Of a stretch of DNA of 64,000 nucleotides, positions 46,526 to 57,250 are shown in pieces; the stretch's first letter is position 1; every line of letters begins with the position of its first letter. A program made the position numbers and the translations under genes. Source of the stretch: Chitinophaga silvatica (GTDB lineage: Bacteria > Bacteroidota > Bacteroidia > Chitinophagales > Chitinophagaceae). Below the pieces are notes generated by a model, which worked only from the letters and a program-made list of their open reading frames with translations, was not told where the DNA came from and searched no databases. Location: the NCBI RefSeq assembly GCF_003419895.1, contig NZ_QPMM01000009.1, positions 248,001-312,000 on the forward strand, read 5' to 3'.

Positions 46526-49500
46526 ATGAAAAAAACTCCTATACCTATTAGAACATTCTTATTGTTTGTAGCTATTTTAATTAGCTGTGCATTTTCTTTG
46601 CAGGCCCAGAATATTCTTAGTGTCAAACAAACTTTGAAAGGCACACAACTCGTCACTGGAGCCGCCATAACAGTAACTGATGATGTGTATTATGATAATA
46701 CATTGAACTCCAGACTGGAGCCTAATTATCCTGTAAAGAATATCGTCACCCTGAATCTTGATGAAACAAGTGCAGGGTACCCAACTGCTCCGTTTACAGC
46801 CACCGCAGTAGTAAAAATAACTTATAAGGGAACAGATAATAATCCACATTTTGTACAGGAAACCTTAACAGTTAATTATGATACAACAACCAGCTATAAA
46901 GCCAGGAGTAGCTTCATTTTTAATAATGCGCATTCTGTAACAGTTGAACTGGTAAGCCTTACTTCAAATAATACGGCAATGAATAACTCATTAATTCTTA
47001 CTAATGAGATGAGTGGAAGCCGTATTTACAAAATGGATATGGCCAAAGATACTGTTACTGCTATAAGTTTTGATCTGGGATCTTTATCACCCAATGCAGA
47101 CCAGGTTAGGATTACCTGGCCTGGTGTTATTGGCGCTGATGAATATGACTTGGAATGGACCTATATTGACTCTTCTGCTTATAAGAATAATGTTTATGGC
47201 AATCCAATAAACACCCAGTTGCTATTCCGTAATAATACAACTCGTACAAGCGTTACAGGTACTGAGTATAGCATCCCTTTGATGTATGATAACAGAGGAT
47301 TTCTGTTTGCAAGAGTTAGAGCTGTACAGTTGAAACCGGGAAATAAGCGTTTGGAAACTATTTGGCCAAAATCTGTTGCTGTTATGGAATTTTTGGGCCA
47401 TGAGAATAAATTGAACTGGCAGTCGAATATCAGCTTTGCAGAGGAGGGGAAACGCAAGATTGTAATGCAATACTTCGATGGACTTATGCGTAGCCGCCAG
47501 ACCGTTACCAAAGATAATAGTACGAATTCTACAGTAGTAGCTGAAACATTCTTTGACAAACAAGGCCGTCCTGCTATTCAGGTATTACCTGCTCCAACTT
47601 TAAATAATATTATTTCTTATACTAAGGGTTTTAATACGGGCATCAACGGTGCATATGATGTATCCAAATATGATACACTTATTTCACCTGATCAGCTTTT
47701 GAATACTTCCGCAGCATCTATGGATAGTAGTAGTGGGGCATCTCAATACTATAGTGGCAGTAATCCGGACGCAACTAAAGATATCAGCCAATTTATACCA
47801 AACGCTGGAGGTTTTCCTTTCACGGAAACTATATATACACCAGATAATACAGGCCGTATAAGTCGCCAAAGTGGTGTGGGGCCGGATCATAGAATTAATA
47901 GTGGCCATGAAACAAAATATTCTTATGGAACTCCGTCTCAGCGTGAGCTAGATATTTTGTTTGGTACAGAGGCCGGGGATGCCTCGCATTACTTCAAAAA
48001 TGCAGTGCAGGATGCAAATGGCCAGTATAGTGTTACCTACCTGGATATGCATGGGCGAACCATTGCGACTGCCTTAACAGGTAATGCAACAGGCGCAAAT
48101 CTTCAAAGATTGCCTGGTGATACCTCTTTACCTACTGTTGAAACGCTGAGTGGAATAGGGAGGAACACCTGGTCAGATGGAGAGCTGACTATTCATAAAA
48201 CATTGGTGGTACCTGTAGATGGGCAGTATGATTTCAATTACGAGTATCAGGTTCCTGGGGTGTCGCTAACTACCTGCGGTGGGGGTAAAGTTTATATTGA
48301 TTTATACTTTGACCTTGAGATTAAGATAACTGATGATCAGTTTAATCAATTACTTCCTGGCAAAACACCATATATATTTAAAACAAAGAATTATGAAGGT
48401 TATATAGTACGTAACTTTATCAAAGCAAATTTTTCAGTTTTTCTTAAAGCAGGTACATATGAAATTACCAAGACCCTAAAAGTAAATTCTGAGCAAAACA
48501 ATAAACAGCAATCATTTTATTTTGATAATGCTACCTGTACTACTTATGAGCAAATCATAGAAGAACAACGTAGATTGCAATCTCCTTCCAATTGTATTCC
48601 GGATTGCCAGGGGTGTTTGGCTAATTTGGGAACAAGGATAAGTTTTGCTACTTCGTATATGCAGAAAATGGGTAGGCCGGCTACCGATTCTGTAAAATAT
48701 AGGGAGGAGATAGACAATGCATATAGTGTTTTGTTGGCCGATTGTGATGCTTTATGTGGCAATACCACATTAGCCGATTCGTATCGCACCAACATGCTCG
48801 GAGATATGACTCCTCCTTCCGGCCAGTACGCTAATCCTGATAATAATCAGTTTAAGTATTCTATATTTTATTCTGATGGAGATAGAATTGCTCCAATATA
48901 TCAGAATAAGAATATTGTTTATCTCGGACCAGATAATAAGCCTTCAACAGTATATGATGAAACAATTGGTAGTTACGTAAAACCTCAGGACCTCTTACCT
49001 CAGCAGTTTATGGAGAAGTTTCAGCCTTCCTGGGCTGAAGCGTTATTGCCTTATCATCCTGAATATTGTAAACTTCAGGGTTATGAATTATTTAAACCTG
49101 TTTTGCTATGGGATAAACAATTTGGAAATACAGAAACTTATGCTGAGGCATTGGCTGCTAAGTATTTAAATCCTTTGGCCGCTCAGGGTAACGTGTTTGC
49201 GCCTTACTCTCAAACAACGCCAACAGATCCGCTTGCAACCAGTTTTCCAGCCTTAAAAGATAAGCTGATAAGTGAAATTAGAGGGGATAATGATAAAAAT
49301 AACTGGTCGCTGTATAAGACTGCTGCTGTATCTACCTTCTGCCGGAACAGTAATGACCTTACTTGCGCAGATCGATATACTAATGCACAGAGTATCTTCA
49401 GCACTGATCTTTGCAAAGGGGATCTGGATATGTTGTGGCGTAATTTCAGAGAACAATATCTGACTGCCAAACGAAAGATTATTGATAGCAAACTGGCTGA

Positions 49501-52500
49501 AACTGCGTGTCAGCAAAATGGAGGGGCCGTTGATGTCAAAATGTTGTATGACAGCAGTAAAACAGTTCATTTCGGCTCTCAGGATATGGTGCTGGCTGCT
49601 GCCGGGCTTTCCAAATACCTGACAGCGGATAAAAATCAGTTGAAAGATTCGGCCAATATTATCTCAGCACGGTTGTATGATGAGAACTGCAGGAGTTATA
49701 TCAATACCTGGAAACAACAACTGGCACCATGTTATAATAGTCAGCAGATAGACCAGATAATTACACAGTTACTGATAGTTTGTAAAGCAGGGGCAGATGA
49801 AACTCATCCTTATGGAGCCAGCACTGTTCCTGAAAGCAATACTTCGCTTGCCAACAGATCTTTCCAGGACGTCATCAGAAAATATAATATTGCCCATAAT
49901 ATTACATCATGTGGTGAAACCAGTCAGTTTTTAGTAACAATACCAGCTCCTTATTATGCACAGTCGGGTACTTCTGACAAACCTGTACTTACCAGACCTG
50001 AGGATTGTGAATGTGCAAAATTGGATAGTGCCAGAATGGAATATTCCTGGGCTAAAGTGGGAATGGAAACATTCTCTGAATATTTATTCAGAACATCAAA
50101 AGTAAAAATATCGCAGATCGACCTTGAGAATATGATTGCTGCTTGTCATCCATCATCTTCTTCCTGTACATTTTTGGAAAAGCCTATAAATATTCCGCCA
50201 TATTTCCAATGCTATACACCGGCTCCATGTACTAATTGTAAGGTAGTTAATCAGTTGATTAACCGATATGCCACTGAATTCGGAACAGCAGCCCTACCTG
50301 TAATGCCAGGCACTCCAAATGCCCCTGAAATGGATTCGGCATATGAGTTAAAAGCCAACCTCTTTGCTTCATATATGAATAGTAAGCTAGGATATGGGTT
50401 ATCGTATGTCGACTATCTGAATTTCAAAGATTCCTGTGATATACTTAAATATTCAGATAGTAGTATTATTAGGAAAACAAATACTATCAATGTATTTCAG
50501 TTGTATTACCAGGGGAATAAAGTAGATGTTGATATTGCGGACGTTAAGCCAACAAAAGACAGTGGTTATATTTTGGCTGGAGTTACGAATGGAAGTGGGA
50601 GGGTCGTATTGGTTAAAACGAATGTTACAGGGAATATCGTCTGGAGTAAGATTTACAATGCTGTTGACACATCCGAAATTTCTAAAGTTTTATCACTAAA
50701 AGACGGTAGTATACTAGTAGCAGGATCTTCCTATAAAATGCCGGTAGAGGGTACTGGTGCTCCTGCTTTATTGCGTAAGCAATTGGAAGGTTCGGATAGT
50801 GCTAATACTAATTTTGCCAATAAGATGAACACTGCAAATCTGAGTATTGGTAGTGATGGTGTATTACTTGATCGTAGTCGTTCAGCCATTTTCATAAAAG
50901 TTGATGCAAATGGAAATCTGATTTGGAGTAGAACCCGGGAAAACATTGAGCAACATACTGGTTTTAATATCAGAGACATATATGAGCTATCTAATGGTGA
51001 TGTAGCATATGTAGGAGATTACGATGCTAGTTCAAATGCGGTGACCTGTACCCTGGGGGTTCTAGATAGTACGGGAACCGAGAAATGGATGAAGAATATT
51101 ACGAATAGTAAAATTTCTCAGAATATAATTGAAGACGGTAATGATTTAGTTGTTGCCACCATCAAATTTGGTTCGAATTTTTTCAGTCCATTGCTTTCAA
51201 AATTTGATAAGGCTACCGGAGCAGTAGGTGCAACGAAGACTTACAATCTGGGTTCTCATACTGTTGTTCGTGATTTATTCAAAACAACAGGGGGTGGGTA
51301 CTCTGCTGTGATGGCGAAGTATACTGGTATATACAGTGATACTGCCGCTGTTGTAATCATGAATGTGGATCACGACTTCAATATTAACAACATTTATAAG
51401 CTATCTACCCCAGCAGGCAAAGTAATATCAGAAGTAAGTGCTTATCAGCAACAAGATGGCAATTTGTTAATTTCTCAGTTATCAAGAGATAATGTTAACG
51501 GAGGTTTTATATGTAAATGGAATAGTAGTAATAACACTATTGCATGGTCTAAGAGACCTTTGTCTACAGAACGCTCAAGCGTAATGCGGCTAATGTCTAA
51601 GTATGATGGTGCTTTAGTGGGGGGCGGAGATTACAAGGGTAGCGTTGCTATTTTTCAATATGATAAAGATGGGAAATTAGGATGTGGGGATATGGATGAC
51701 AATATTAGTGCAACCCCTATAATTGCAGGTGCCGGAACATTTATGCTGTTTACCAATGATATTGGAAAGGGCCTTAATCCTTATTCTGTAACACCTCAAA
51801 ATTGTACTAGTAAACTTGAGAAAATTGAATGTATTGGTAAGATAGCTTCTAATATCAGTTATATAGATGTACAATATAATGGTGCGAAAGTGCAGATGAC
51901 GGTAAGTGATGTAACGATTACCAAAGATAGTTGCTATATACTGGCTGGTACTACCAGATCTGATAGTAAGCCTATTATAGTAAAGAAAAATGTCAAAGGC
52001 GATTTATTGTGGGCGAATATTTATGATCCGGGATATGTAACTACTGTAGCCAATGTGTTGCCTTTGAGAGATGGCAATATATTGTTGGCAGGTAATTATA
52101 ATACTGCAGCACCAGTGCAGGCTACAACAATGGCAATGGTAGCATCGGTATCAGAGGATACAACTACGAGGAGAATGGAATTAATGGCCGCTGCTGCCAC
52201 TACTAGTAGCCTCTCCAATTTATTTGTGAAAGTTGGATCTAATGGAAATGTTATATGGAGTAAGTCAATCCATGGTGCCGGTACCGGATATAACCTCAGA
52301 GAAGTCGTAGAACTATCTAATGGAGATATAGCCTATGTGGGAGGTGATGATGCAGATTCCTACAATATACGTGGAACCATCGGACTTTTAGATAGTAATG
52401 GTAATGGTAAGTGGTTGAAAACCATGACGGGTATGCATATTACCCAGCGAATTCTTGAAGATGGTAATAATTTGCTTGTAGCTGCGATATGGTATGGCAA

Positions 52501-55500
52501 TGGTTATTATAATCCTGGTTTTACCAGGTTTAATAAGGTTACCGGAGCAAACGTTGTTCATAAAGAATATAATGTAGGGAACCATGTCCAGGTGAATGGC
52601 TTATATGCTATGCCAGGTGGTGGTTACAGAGCAGTTATCACAAGGTATGAGTCTATAAACTCATTTAATGGATCTGCCATGATATTGAACCTGGATAATG
52701 ATTTAAATTCAACAGGTGCTTATCTATTATCTAATCCTGATAAACCTATAAAGAAAGTAGGGTCATCAATGTTGTCTGATGGTAGTTTGTTGTTGACTCA
52801 ACAAGCGACTGATGATTTGAATGCTGGATTCGTTTTAAAATATAAAAACAATAATACGGTTGCATGGTCTGGTCGTCGTTTAACGAATGATTCTTCCCTT
52901 ATTGTGAAATTACTACCTAAATATGATGGCTCTTTGGTGGGGTTAGGACATTACTATTACAGTCCAGCAATCTTCACCTATAATGATCTTGGAAGGCAGC
53001 TTTGTGATGATAGGGCTGACAATATTTCTGTTACCGGCTATTTACCAACAGCAGCGCCTATCAGCCCATATTTTGATACACTTTCTTCAGTGATGTCTGA
53101 TCGTCCATTAACCGTAAAACAAGGTATTGGAACGGTTCAAATTATAGAATGTGGAGTTGCAGGTGGCGGTACAACTAATATGTCGTTGTATCGTGGACCA
53201 TTACTATGTCCTCAATCTACCCCTTCCTTCCCTGAAGTAGAAGGAAATACTGCTTCCAATTGTTCTGACAGTACATTCTTTCTGGTAAGTACTGCAACAG
53301 AAATTTTAAAGGCGAAGAGAGATTCGCTTACACTTAATTTTAACAAGGTATTACTAAATGCTGCATCTGCTTCAGGTAATTCTGAAGTATTTACTGTTGG
53401 TTATAACAAATCTGAATATCATTATACCCTGTATTATTATGATCAGGCAGGAAATCTTGTTAAAACAATTCCTCCCGCTGGAGTTATATTAGATACAAGT
53501 GCAGGCTGGCTCAAAACAGTGAAGGATGCCAGGACTGCAGGTACAACAGCATCGCCAAACTATAATTTGGCAACAACATATAGGTATAACACCCTTAATC
53601 AGGTTGTTTCTCAACAAAGCCCGGATGGTGGTGTTTCGACTTTCTGGTATGACAGGCTTGGCCGCCTAGCTGTTTCCCAAAATGCAGAGCAGCGCAGAGG
53701 TAATTACTTCTCGTATACTGTTTATGATAATTTAGGAAGAATTACAGAAGTTGGGCAGGTGAAATCTACAGTTGCGATGACTGATGTAATTAGTCGTAAT
53801 GCCTCTCAGTTGCAGCAATGGTTGAATAATGTTACCAATTCTAAAACTCAGGTTACCAAAACTGTATATGATATACCTAATGAGATGATAGATGGTATAT
53901 ATCTAGTTAGTAAGAACCTGCGGAATCGGGTAACTTGGTCGGCTGTTTATCCAAGAGCTACTGAACTGGATGCGTTGGGGCATAGTCATGCAACCTATTA
54001 CAGTTATGATATTCATGGTAACGTGGATACGTTGCTGCAGGAATATCATTTAAACAAGATGGATACCTCTGGCAATCGCTTCAAAAAAATCGCCTATGAC
54101 TATGATCTAATTTCAGGTAAGGTAAATAAAGTCTCTTATCAGCCAGGGTCACCAGATGCATTTTATCATCGTTATTCATATGATGCAGAGAATAGATTAA
54201 CAAATGTTGAAACTAGCAGGGATGAAACCTATTGGGAGAAGGAAGCATTTTACAAATATTATAAACACGGACCATTAGCAAGATCAGTAATTGGTCAGCA
54301 ACAGGTGCAAGGTATCGATTACGCCTATACGTTGCAGGGGTGGCTGAAGGGTGTAAATAGTAGTACACTTTCATCTTCCTTTGATATGGGTAAAGATGGA
54401 GGAACTGGAAGTACCGTAGCAACCGATGCTTTTGGTTATTCATTGCATTATTATGGCAACAATGATTATAAGCCTATAGGAGGCAACATGGTTTTAGGCA
54501 AAGGGGCCGCAAATAACACAACCCTGTTCAATCCGTTATACAATGGTAATATTGGAGCGATGGCAGTAAATATTGCAGGTATAGATAAACCATTGTTATA
54601 TAACTACAAATATGATGTATTAAACCGTTTGGTAGGGATGAAGGCCGCAACTGGATTAAGTATAACCACCAATACATGGACTCCGGTTGCAACAAACGAT
54701 TTTGCAGAAAATATTACGTATGATGGCAATGGTAATATTCAATTTTATGCCCGCAATGGAAATGGTTCTGTTACTGGTAAGTTGGATATGGATAAAATGA
54801 CTTATAAATACAAGTCAGGAACCAACCAATTGGATAATATAACTGATTCTGTACCATCATCCAACTATTCTACTGACATAGACACGCAAGTACCGAATAA
54901 TTACAGGTATGATGCCATTGGTAACATGATCTCAGATAGCGCCAGTAATATCCGTGCCATAGGATGGAATGTGTATGGAAAAATCCAGTATATCGTTAAA
55001 ACTGGAAACGATACAATTTTCTACACTTATGATGCTGCCGGCAATAGGGTAAGCAAAATGGCAAATGGGGTACAGACTTGGTATGTAAGAGATGCTACAG
55101 GTAATATACTCAGCGTATATACTAAGAATGATCCGAATATTAACAATAAAGATCTGACTCTGATCGAAACCAATCTTTATGGTAGCAGCAGATTAGGTGT
55201 TCTGTATCAACAAATTAATGTAGAAAATTTATTGCCTCCATCTACCAAAGATTTACCTAATTTAGGATCAGGATTTAGTTCTATCTTTAATCGTGGAGAA
55301 AAGGTCTTTGAATTAAGTAATCATTTAGGTAACGTATTATCCACTGTCTCAGACAGGAAACGGCCTAATATTCTCAATGGCACAACAATAGACCACTTTG
55401 ATCCGGTAATCAAAACCGCTCAGGATTATTACCCGTTTGGGTCACTGATGCCTGGTCGTGGAGGGTATGCTATTGTCAATGGTTGGGTAGGTAATAATAC

Positions 55501-56722
55501 TACAGTTAACGGCTATAGTTTACCTTCGAGTTTATCATTGAATACCCGTAGTGGCAACCAGCCTTCAGAGTACGTGGCTACCAATTCTATTGATTTTAAT
55601 GTTGGTTTTGTTTCTGGTACTGGTGATAATTTCAATGCATATATTGCTGATGCGAGTTATGCTGGAGGAAGTGGTAGTCCGAATGGAAGTTTGGGTATCG
55701 ATGGAAACGGTACATATCGTTATGGGTTTAATGGGAAGGAAAATGATAATGAGGTGAAGGGAGAGGGAAATCAGCAAGATTATGGGATGCGAGTGTATGA
55801 TCCGAGGATTGGGAAGTTCTTGAGTGTGGATCCGTTGGCAAAGAGTTATCCATTTAATAGTGTGTATGCCTATGCAGAAAATAGTCCTATAAATTTTGTT
55901 GACCTTGATGGGCTAGAAAAATTATCTCAACAGTACCTTAATTCCATTGATAACAATAATGGACCTCGTTTAAAAGTTATAAAAGAGGATAAAAGTCTGA
56001 GCCAAATCGCAGCGCGTGGAGGATTTGATGCGGCACTAAATGCAAACTCTTTAGGGATATCGGATTATACTGGAGTTACAGATCATTTAAATGAATATCA
56101 AAAACCTGATGAACGGGAGGCATATATTAGAGGACGAATAGGTGGTGGTGTTGCAAGTGCGGTTCAGGGTCTTTTTGAAATTTCAGGGGGTGCATCTGGA
56201 GGACTTGCAACCGCAGGGCCAACATTAGGAGGAGGAGCAATTGTTGGTGCTGGTGTTGTTGCACATGGCTTTGTGGTTGGTTCATATGCGATGGCGGATA
56301 TAGGAAAAATGCTTGCTCAACTTAGGCAATTAAATTCCTCAAGTGGTGAAAGCCCTGAAGGTACTTCCAATACTCAAAATGGTAGCGAGGCTTCTAGTCC
56401 TTTATCAGGTCAGGAAAAAAGGAATCAGAGATATTTGCAGTATAGAGCCAATTGGTCTCGGGCAAATTTAAAAGAAGTTGTTAATAGATTAACTCCGAAT
56501 GTTGAAGGAGTGGTTAGTCAAGATGGAGTGAAGACTAGATTTATAAATGAAAAATGGGAGATTATTGCGGATAATGAAAATAATTATTTTAGGATTAAAA
56601 ATCTTGAGACTAACCAATATGTTCTTCCTAACGGAAAACTTCCAAGTACAAGTGGATATACTGGAAAGGAAGCAAGTAATTACATGCAACAAGTTACCCA
56701 TATATTAAATGTCGAAAATTAA
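46526..56722 (+). CDS. Giant YD/RHS-repeat polymorphic toxin with variable C-terminal tip
   Basis: A 3398-residue secreted protein with signal peptide 1-27. Residues about 295-360 ('KIVMQYFDGLMRSRQTVTKD') fit the DUF6443-type opening of Bacteroidota RHS proteins. A tandem duplicated propeller-like region follows at about 1322-1768 and 1769-2210, then YD repeats ('YRYNTLNQVVSQQSPDGGVS') and the RHS core at about 3066-3131 ('DYGMRVYDPRIGKFLSVDPL', 'VYAYAENSPINFVDLDGLE'). The last about 265 residues are the tip: a Gly/Ala-rich hydrophobic stretch, then a domain with 'NYFRIKNLETNQYVLPNG' that could be a BECR-like RNase (weak inference). An immunity gene follows two bases later. Confidence 0.8.
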   Translation: MKKTPIPIRTFLLFVAILISCAFSLQAQNILSVKQTLKGTQLVTGAAITVTDDVYYDNTLNSRLEPNYPVKNIVTLNLDETSAGYPTAPFTATAVVKITYKGTDNNPHFVQETLTVNYDTTTSYKARSSFIFNNAHSVTVELVSLTSNNTAMNNSLILTNEMSGSRIYKMDMAKDTVTAISFDLGSLSPNADQVRITWPGVIGADEYDLEWTYIDSSAYKNNVYGNPINTQLLFRNNTTRTSVTGTEYSIPLMYDNRGFLFARVRAVQLKPGNKRLETIWPKSVAVMEFLGHENKLNWQSNISFAEEGKRKIVMQYFDGLMRSRQTVTKDNSTNSTVVAETFFDKQGRPAIQVLPAPTLNNIISYTKGFNTGINGAYDVSKYDTLISPDQLLNTSAASMDSSSGASQYYSGSNPDATKDISQFIPNAGGFPFTETIYTPDNTGRISRQSGVGPDHRINSGHETKYSYGTPSQRELDILFGTEAGDASHYFKNAVQDANGQYSVTYLDMHGRTIATALTGNATGANLQRLPGDTSLPTVETLSGIGRNTWSDGELTIHKTLVVPVDGQYDFNYEYQVPGVSLTTCGGGKVYIDLYFDLEIKITDDQFNQLLPGKTPYIFKTKNYEGYIVRNFIKANFSVFLKAGTYEITKTLKVNSEQNNKQQSFYFDNATCTTYEQIIEEQRRLQSPSNCIPDCQGCLANLGTRISFATSYMQKMGRPATDSVKYREEIDNAYSVLLADCDALCGNTTLADSYRTNMLGDMTPPSGQYANPDNNQFKYSIFYSDGDRIAPIYQNKNIVYLGPDNKPSTVYDETIGSYVKPQDLLPQQFMEKFQPSWAEALLPYHPEYCKLQGYELFKPVLLWDKQFGNTETYAEALAAKYLNPLAAQGNVFAPYSQTTPTDPLATSFPALKDKLISEIRGDNDKNNWSLYKTAAVSTFCRNSNDLTCADRYTNAQSIFSTDLCKGDLDMLWRNFREQYLTAKRKIIDSKLAETACQQNGGAVDVKMLYDSSKTVHFGSQDMVLAAAGLSKYLTADKNQLKDSANIISARLYDENCRSYINTWKQQLAPCYNSQQIDQIITQLLIVCKAGADETHPYGASTVPESNTSLANRSFQDVIRKYNIAHNITSCGETSQFLVTIPAPYYAQSGTSDKPVLTRPEDCECAKLDSARMEYSWAKVGMETFSEYLFRTSKVKISQIDLENMIAACHPSSSSCTFLEKPINIPPYFQCYTPAPCTNCKVVNQLINRYATEFGTAALPVMPGTPNAPEMDSAYELKANLFASYMNSKLGYGLSYVDYLNFKDSCDILKYSDSSIIRKTNTINVFQLYYQGNKVDVDIADVKPTKDSGYILAGVTNGSGRVVLVKTNVTGNIVWSKIYNAVDTSEISKVLSLKDGSILVAGSSYKMPVEGTGAPALLRKQLEGSDSANTNFANKMNTANLSIGSDGVLLDRSRSAIFIKVDANGNLIWSRTRENIEQHTGFNIRDIYELSNGDVAYVGDYDASSNAVTCTLGVLDSTGTEKWMKNITNSKISQNIIEDGNDLVVATIKFGSNFFSPLLSKFDKATGAVGATKTYNLGSHTVVRDLFKTTGGGYSAVMAKYTGIYSDTAAVVIMNVDHDFNINNIYKLSTPAGKVISEVSAYQQQDGNLLISQLSRDNVNGGFICKWNSSNNTIAWSKRPLSTERSSVMRLMSKYDGALVGGGDYKGSVAIFQYDKDGKLGCGDMDDNISATPIIAGAGTFMLFTNDIGKGLNPYSVTPQNCTSKLEKIECIGKIASNISYIDVQYNGAKVQMTVSDVTITKDSCYILAGTTRSDSKPIIVKKNVKGDLLWANIYDPGYVTTVANVLPLRDGNILLAGNYNTAAPVQATTMAMVASVSEDTTTRRMELMAAAATTSSLSNLFVKVGSNGNVIWSKSIHGAGTGYNLREVVELSNGDIAYVGGDDADSYNIRGTIGLLDSNGNGKWLKTMTGMHITQRILEDGNNLLVAAIWYGNGYYNPGFTRFNKVTGANVVHKEYNVGNHVQVNGLYAMPGGGYRAVITRYESINSFNGSAMILNLDNDLNSTGAYLLSNPDKPIKKVGSSMLSDGSLLLTQQATDDLNAGFVLKYKNNNTVAWSGRRLTNDSSLIVKLLPKYDGSLVGLGHYYYSPAIFTYNDLGRQLCDDRADNISVTGYLPTAAPISPYFDTLSSVMSDRPLTVKQGIGTVQIIECGVAGGGTTNMSLYRGPLLCPQSTPSFPEVEGNTASNCSDSTFFLVSTATEILKAKRDSLTLNFNKVLLNAASASGNSEVFTVGYNKSEYHYTLYYYDQAGNLVKTIPPAGVILDTSAGWLKTVKDARTAGTTASPNYNLATTYRYNTLNQVVSQQSPDGGVSTFWYDRLGRLAVSQNAEQRRGNYFSYTVYDNLGRITEVGQVKSTVAMTDVISRNASQLQQWLNNVTNSKTQVTKTVYDIPNEMIDGIYLVSKNLRNRVTWSAVYPRATELDALGHSHATYYSYDIHGNVDTLLQEYHLNKMDTSGNRFKKIAYDYDLISGKVNKVSYQPGSPDAFYHRYSYDAENRLTNVETSRDETYWEKEAFYKYYKHGPLARSVIGQQQVQGIDYAYTLQGWLKGVNSSTLSSSFDMGKDGGTGSTVATDAFGYSLHYYGNNDYKPIGGNMVLGKGAANNTTLFNPLYNGNIGAMAVNIAGIDKPLLYNYKYDVLNRLVGMKAATGLSITTNTWTPVATNDFAENITYDGNGNIQFYARNGNGSVTGKLDMDKMTYKYKSGTNQLDNITDSVPSSNYSTDIDTQVPNNYRYDAIGNMISDSASNIRAIGWNVYGKIQYIVKTGNDTIFYTYDAAGNRVSKMANGVQTWYVRDATGNILSVYTKNDPNINNKDLTLIETNLYGSSRLGVLYQQINVENLLPPSTKDLPNLGSGFSSIFNRGEKVFELSNHLGNVLSTVSDRKRPNILNGTTIDHFDPVIKTAQDYYPFGSLMPGRGGYAIVNGWVGNNTTVNGYSLPSSLSLNTRSGNQPSEYVATNSIDFNVGFVSGTGDNFNAYIADASYAGGSGSPNGSLGIDGNGTYRYGFNGKENDNEVKGEGNQQDYGMRVYDPRIGKFLSVDPLAKSYPFNSVYAYAENSPINFVDLDGLEKLSQQYLNSIDNNNGPRLKVIKEDKSLSQIAARGGFDAALNANSLGISDYTGVTDHLNEYQKPDEREAYIRGRIGGGVASAVQGLFEISGGASGGLATAGPTLGGGAIVGAGVVAHGFVVGSYAMADIGKMLAQLRQLNSSSGESPEGTSNTQNGSEASSPLSGQEKRNQRYLQYRANWSRANLKEVVNRLTPNVEGVVSQDGVKTRFINEKWEIIADNENNYFRIKNLETNQYVLPNGKLPSTSGYTGKEASNYMQQVTHILNVEN
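50490..53160 (+). repeat. Intragenic tandem duplication of a propeller-like region
   Basis: Two units of about 1.34 kb and 1.33 kb (50490-51830 and 51831-53160) in the giant RHS gene encode collinear, diverged blocks. Matching landmarks are 'DSGYILAGVTN'/'DSCYILAGTTR', 'GNIVWSKIY'/'GDLLWANIY', 'ELSNGDVAYVG'/'ELSNGDIAYVG' and 'CGDMDDNIS'/'CDDRADNIS'. Each contains several 'G-x-I-x-W-x-K' strands typical of quinoprotein-like propellers. It looks like an old in-frame domain duplication. Confidence 0.75.
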
Positions 56723-56724
56723 AT

Positions 56725-57114
56725 ATGCATCCCTACGATAAAAAATATTGGATTTACGTACCTCCTAAATTTATTAATGAAGATGAAATGGAGTATACAG
56801 AGGTTAAACTTTGGTGTTTTTTCAATTTGACTCCAAATAGCCCTAATACCTTAGTATTGAAAGAGGAGGAAGTTTATTTGTTACAAAATGAGAGTCAAAT
56901 TTTCGATATAATAAATGAGGAAAATGATTCGATGCTTGGCATATTTGAGGACACTGAAATTTTTGATTCGTCAGTCAAATCAATAGTGATTAGCCGTTTA
57001 GCACAATATAGGGTTGAAGTTAAGAATGAATTAATATTAAGACTACTTAATGAAATTCTCAGACTTTTGGAGATATCATATACTACAAATAAGGGGATTT
57101 ACTTTATGTTTTAG
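56725..57114 (+). CDS. Candidate immunity protein for the resident RHS tip
   Basis: A 129-residue acidic cytoplasmic protein (no signal peptide) beginning two bases after the toxin stop. It has no recognised family. The sequence alternates strands ('EYTEVKLWCFFNLTPN', 'TLVLKEEEVYLLQNESQIF') and ends with a helix ('NELILRLLNEILRLLEISY'). Position directly behind the variable tip, small size and acidity are the standard marks of a polymorphic-toxin immunity gene. The lack of an export signal suggests that the resident toxin acts in the cytoplasm. Confidence 0.65.
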   Translation: MHPYDKKYWIYVPPKFINEDEMEYTEVKLWCFFNLTPNSPNTLVLKEEEVYLLQNESQIFDIINEENDSMLGIFEDTEIFDSSVKSIVISRLAQYRVEVKNELILRLLNEILRLLEISYTTNKGIYFMF

Positions 57115-57120
57115 AGTCGA

Positions 57121-57155
57121 ATATTCCTAAACGTAATTGATACGTTTAGGAATAT
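57121..57155 (+). terminator. Hairpin after the first immunity gene
   Basis: A perfect 15-bp inverted repeat (57121-57135 ATATTCCTAAACGTA and complement 57141-57155) with the 5-base loop ATTGA, seven bases after the immunity stop. There is no strong T-run, so it may be a weak terminator or 3'-stabilising structure. It probably closes the giant operon. Confidence 0.6.
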
Positions 57156-57250
57156 CTAAGGATTATTTAAATAACATTTGATAAGTCGTCCTTTTTGATA
57201 TTATGATTAGTCCAGCATATTTTTTTGAAAGAAATCTTTAAACTTAGTGT

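Noticed and set aside
38058..56722. Minus-strand open frames within the giant RHS and PA14 genes
   Set aside because: They are shadows of long, clearly coding + strand frames and show no recognisable domain or start context.
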